A stretch of DNA of 14,542 nt, taken from Chloroflexota bacterium (GTDB taxonomy: Bacteria; Chloroflexota; Anaerolineae; Aggregatilineales; UBA2796). This document shows, one piece after another, positions 14,257 to 14,542 of this stretch. Position numbers and translations under genes: made by a program. The stretch lies in NCBI GenBank assembly GCA_017743585.1, contig JAGHYP010000039.1:1-14542 (forward strand). The letters are read 5' to 3'. The notes below the pieces were generated by a model. That model was not told the origin of the DNA. It worked only from the letters and a program-made list of their open reading frames with translations, and made no database searches. Every line of letters starts with the position of its first letter. Within the stretch, counting starts at the first letter, position 1.

Positions 14257-14542
14257 TCAGCGCCCTGGCGCAGGGTGAAACTCAACTGTCTTGCCGGGCA
14301 ACTTTGCTAAGAGCTGCACTGCGCGCCGCGATACCTGTAAGCCGAGCGCGATCCGTGCGCGCTTGAGCGCCGAGACGTGCAATTTGCCTGCCTGCAAGCG
14401 CGCCATTTCCCACTCTTTATTGAACCAGCGCTGCACCCAGCGATAGAAGCGCGTGCTGTGTTTGCCGCGCTCGAAGAGCAGCTTGTTCTCAGCTGTGAAT
14501 GCCCAGTCGTCGCCGTCGTGCAGGATGCGATCGCGCACTTGC
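14257..14542 (-). CDS. 3' end of an unrecognised protein gene, truncated by the window edge
   Basis: At least 94 residues are open to the right edge, so the true start lies outside. The visible part is hydrophilic, rich in Arg, Lys and Trp (FYRWVQRWFNKEWEMARLQ), and looks like a helical C-terminal region ending in a short Pro/Arg tail. I see no known motif, metal site or membrane helix. It converges on potD, and only 4 nt separate its stop from the T run of the potD terminator. A GTG at 14538 is in frame, but nothing shows that it is the real start. Coding is supported by the open frame, its position and plausible composition. Confidence 0.55.
   Translation of the reverse strand, partial: QVRDRILHDGDDWAFTAENKLLFERGKHSTRFYRWVQRWFNKEWEMARLQAGKLHVSALKRARIALGLQVSRRAVQLLAKLPGKTVEFHPAPGR

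Overview
The window is bacterial chromosomal DNA of fairly high GC content, very rich in GCGC words and densely packed with genes. Several traits point to Chloroflexota (Anaerolineae-like): a lipoprotein cytochrome with a Pro/Thr linker, a small lipoprotein ending in an SH3-like domain after a Pro/Thr/Ala linker, and a Thermus/Chloroflexota-style 2-oxo acid dehydrogenase set. This placement is inferred from protein style, because no rRNA or marker gene is present. No tRNA, CRISPR array, insertion sequence or phage gene was seen.

Left block (1-3986, + strand): a 48-bp perfect inverted repeat at the very edge of the window covers the start of a diheme c-type cytochrome lipoprotein (141-2063). 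A full-length ABC exporter half-transporter (2073-3986) follows 9 nt later, with its Shine-Dalgarno sequence ending at the cytochrome stop codon.

Central block (9554 down to 4032, - strand): six co-directional genes, probably one operon. In transcription order they are 2-oxo acid dehydrogenase E1 alpha (TTG start), an SH3-domain lipoprotein, E1 beta, E2 acyltransferase, a FmdB-type zinc ribbon protein and a membrane-anchored alpha/beta hydrolase. E1 alpha, E1 beta and E2 would form a branched-chain or pyruvate-type dehydrogenase complex; no E3 gene is in the window. The lipoprotein splits the E1 subunits and seems translationally coupled to E1 beta, which is the least expected feature of the cluster.

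Right block (9749-14252, + strand): a complete polyamine-type ABC importer, potA-potB-potC-potD, diverging from the dehydrogenase operon across a 194-nt promoter region and closed by a strong rho-independent terminator. PotB carries an unusual N-terminal extension of about 150 residues with extra membrane segments. PotD has a signal peptide without a lipobox and substitutions in the expected polyamine pocket. A truncated, unrecognised gene enters from the right edge on the - strand.

Most of the window is ordinary metabolism and transport. I did not find a convincing wholly new system. The best leads are the lipoprotein inside the E1 operon, the extended PotB, the odd second heme site of the cytochrome, the paired cysteines by the hydrolase active site and the edge inverted repeat.
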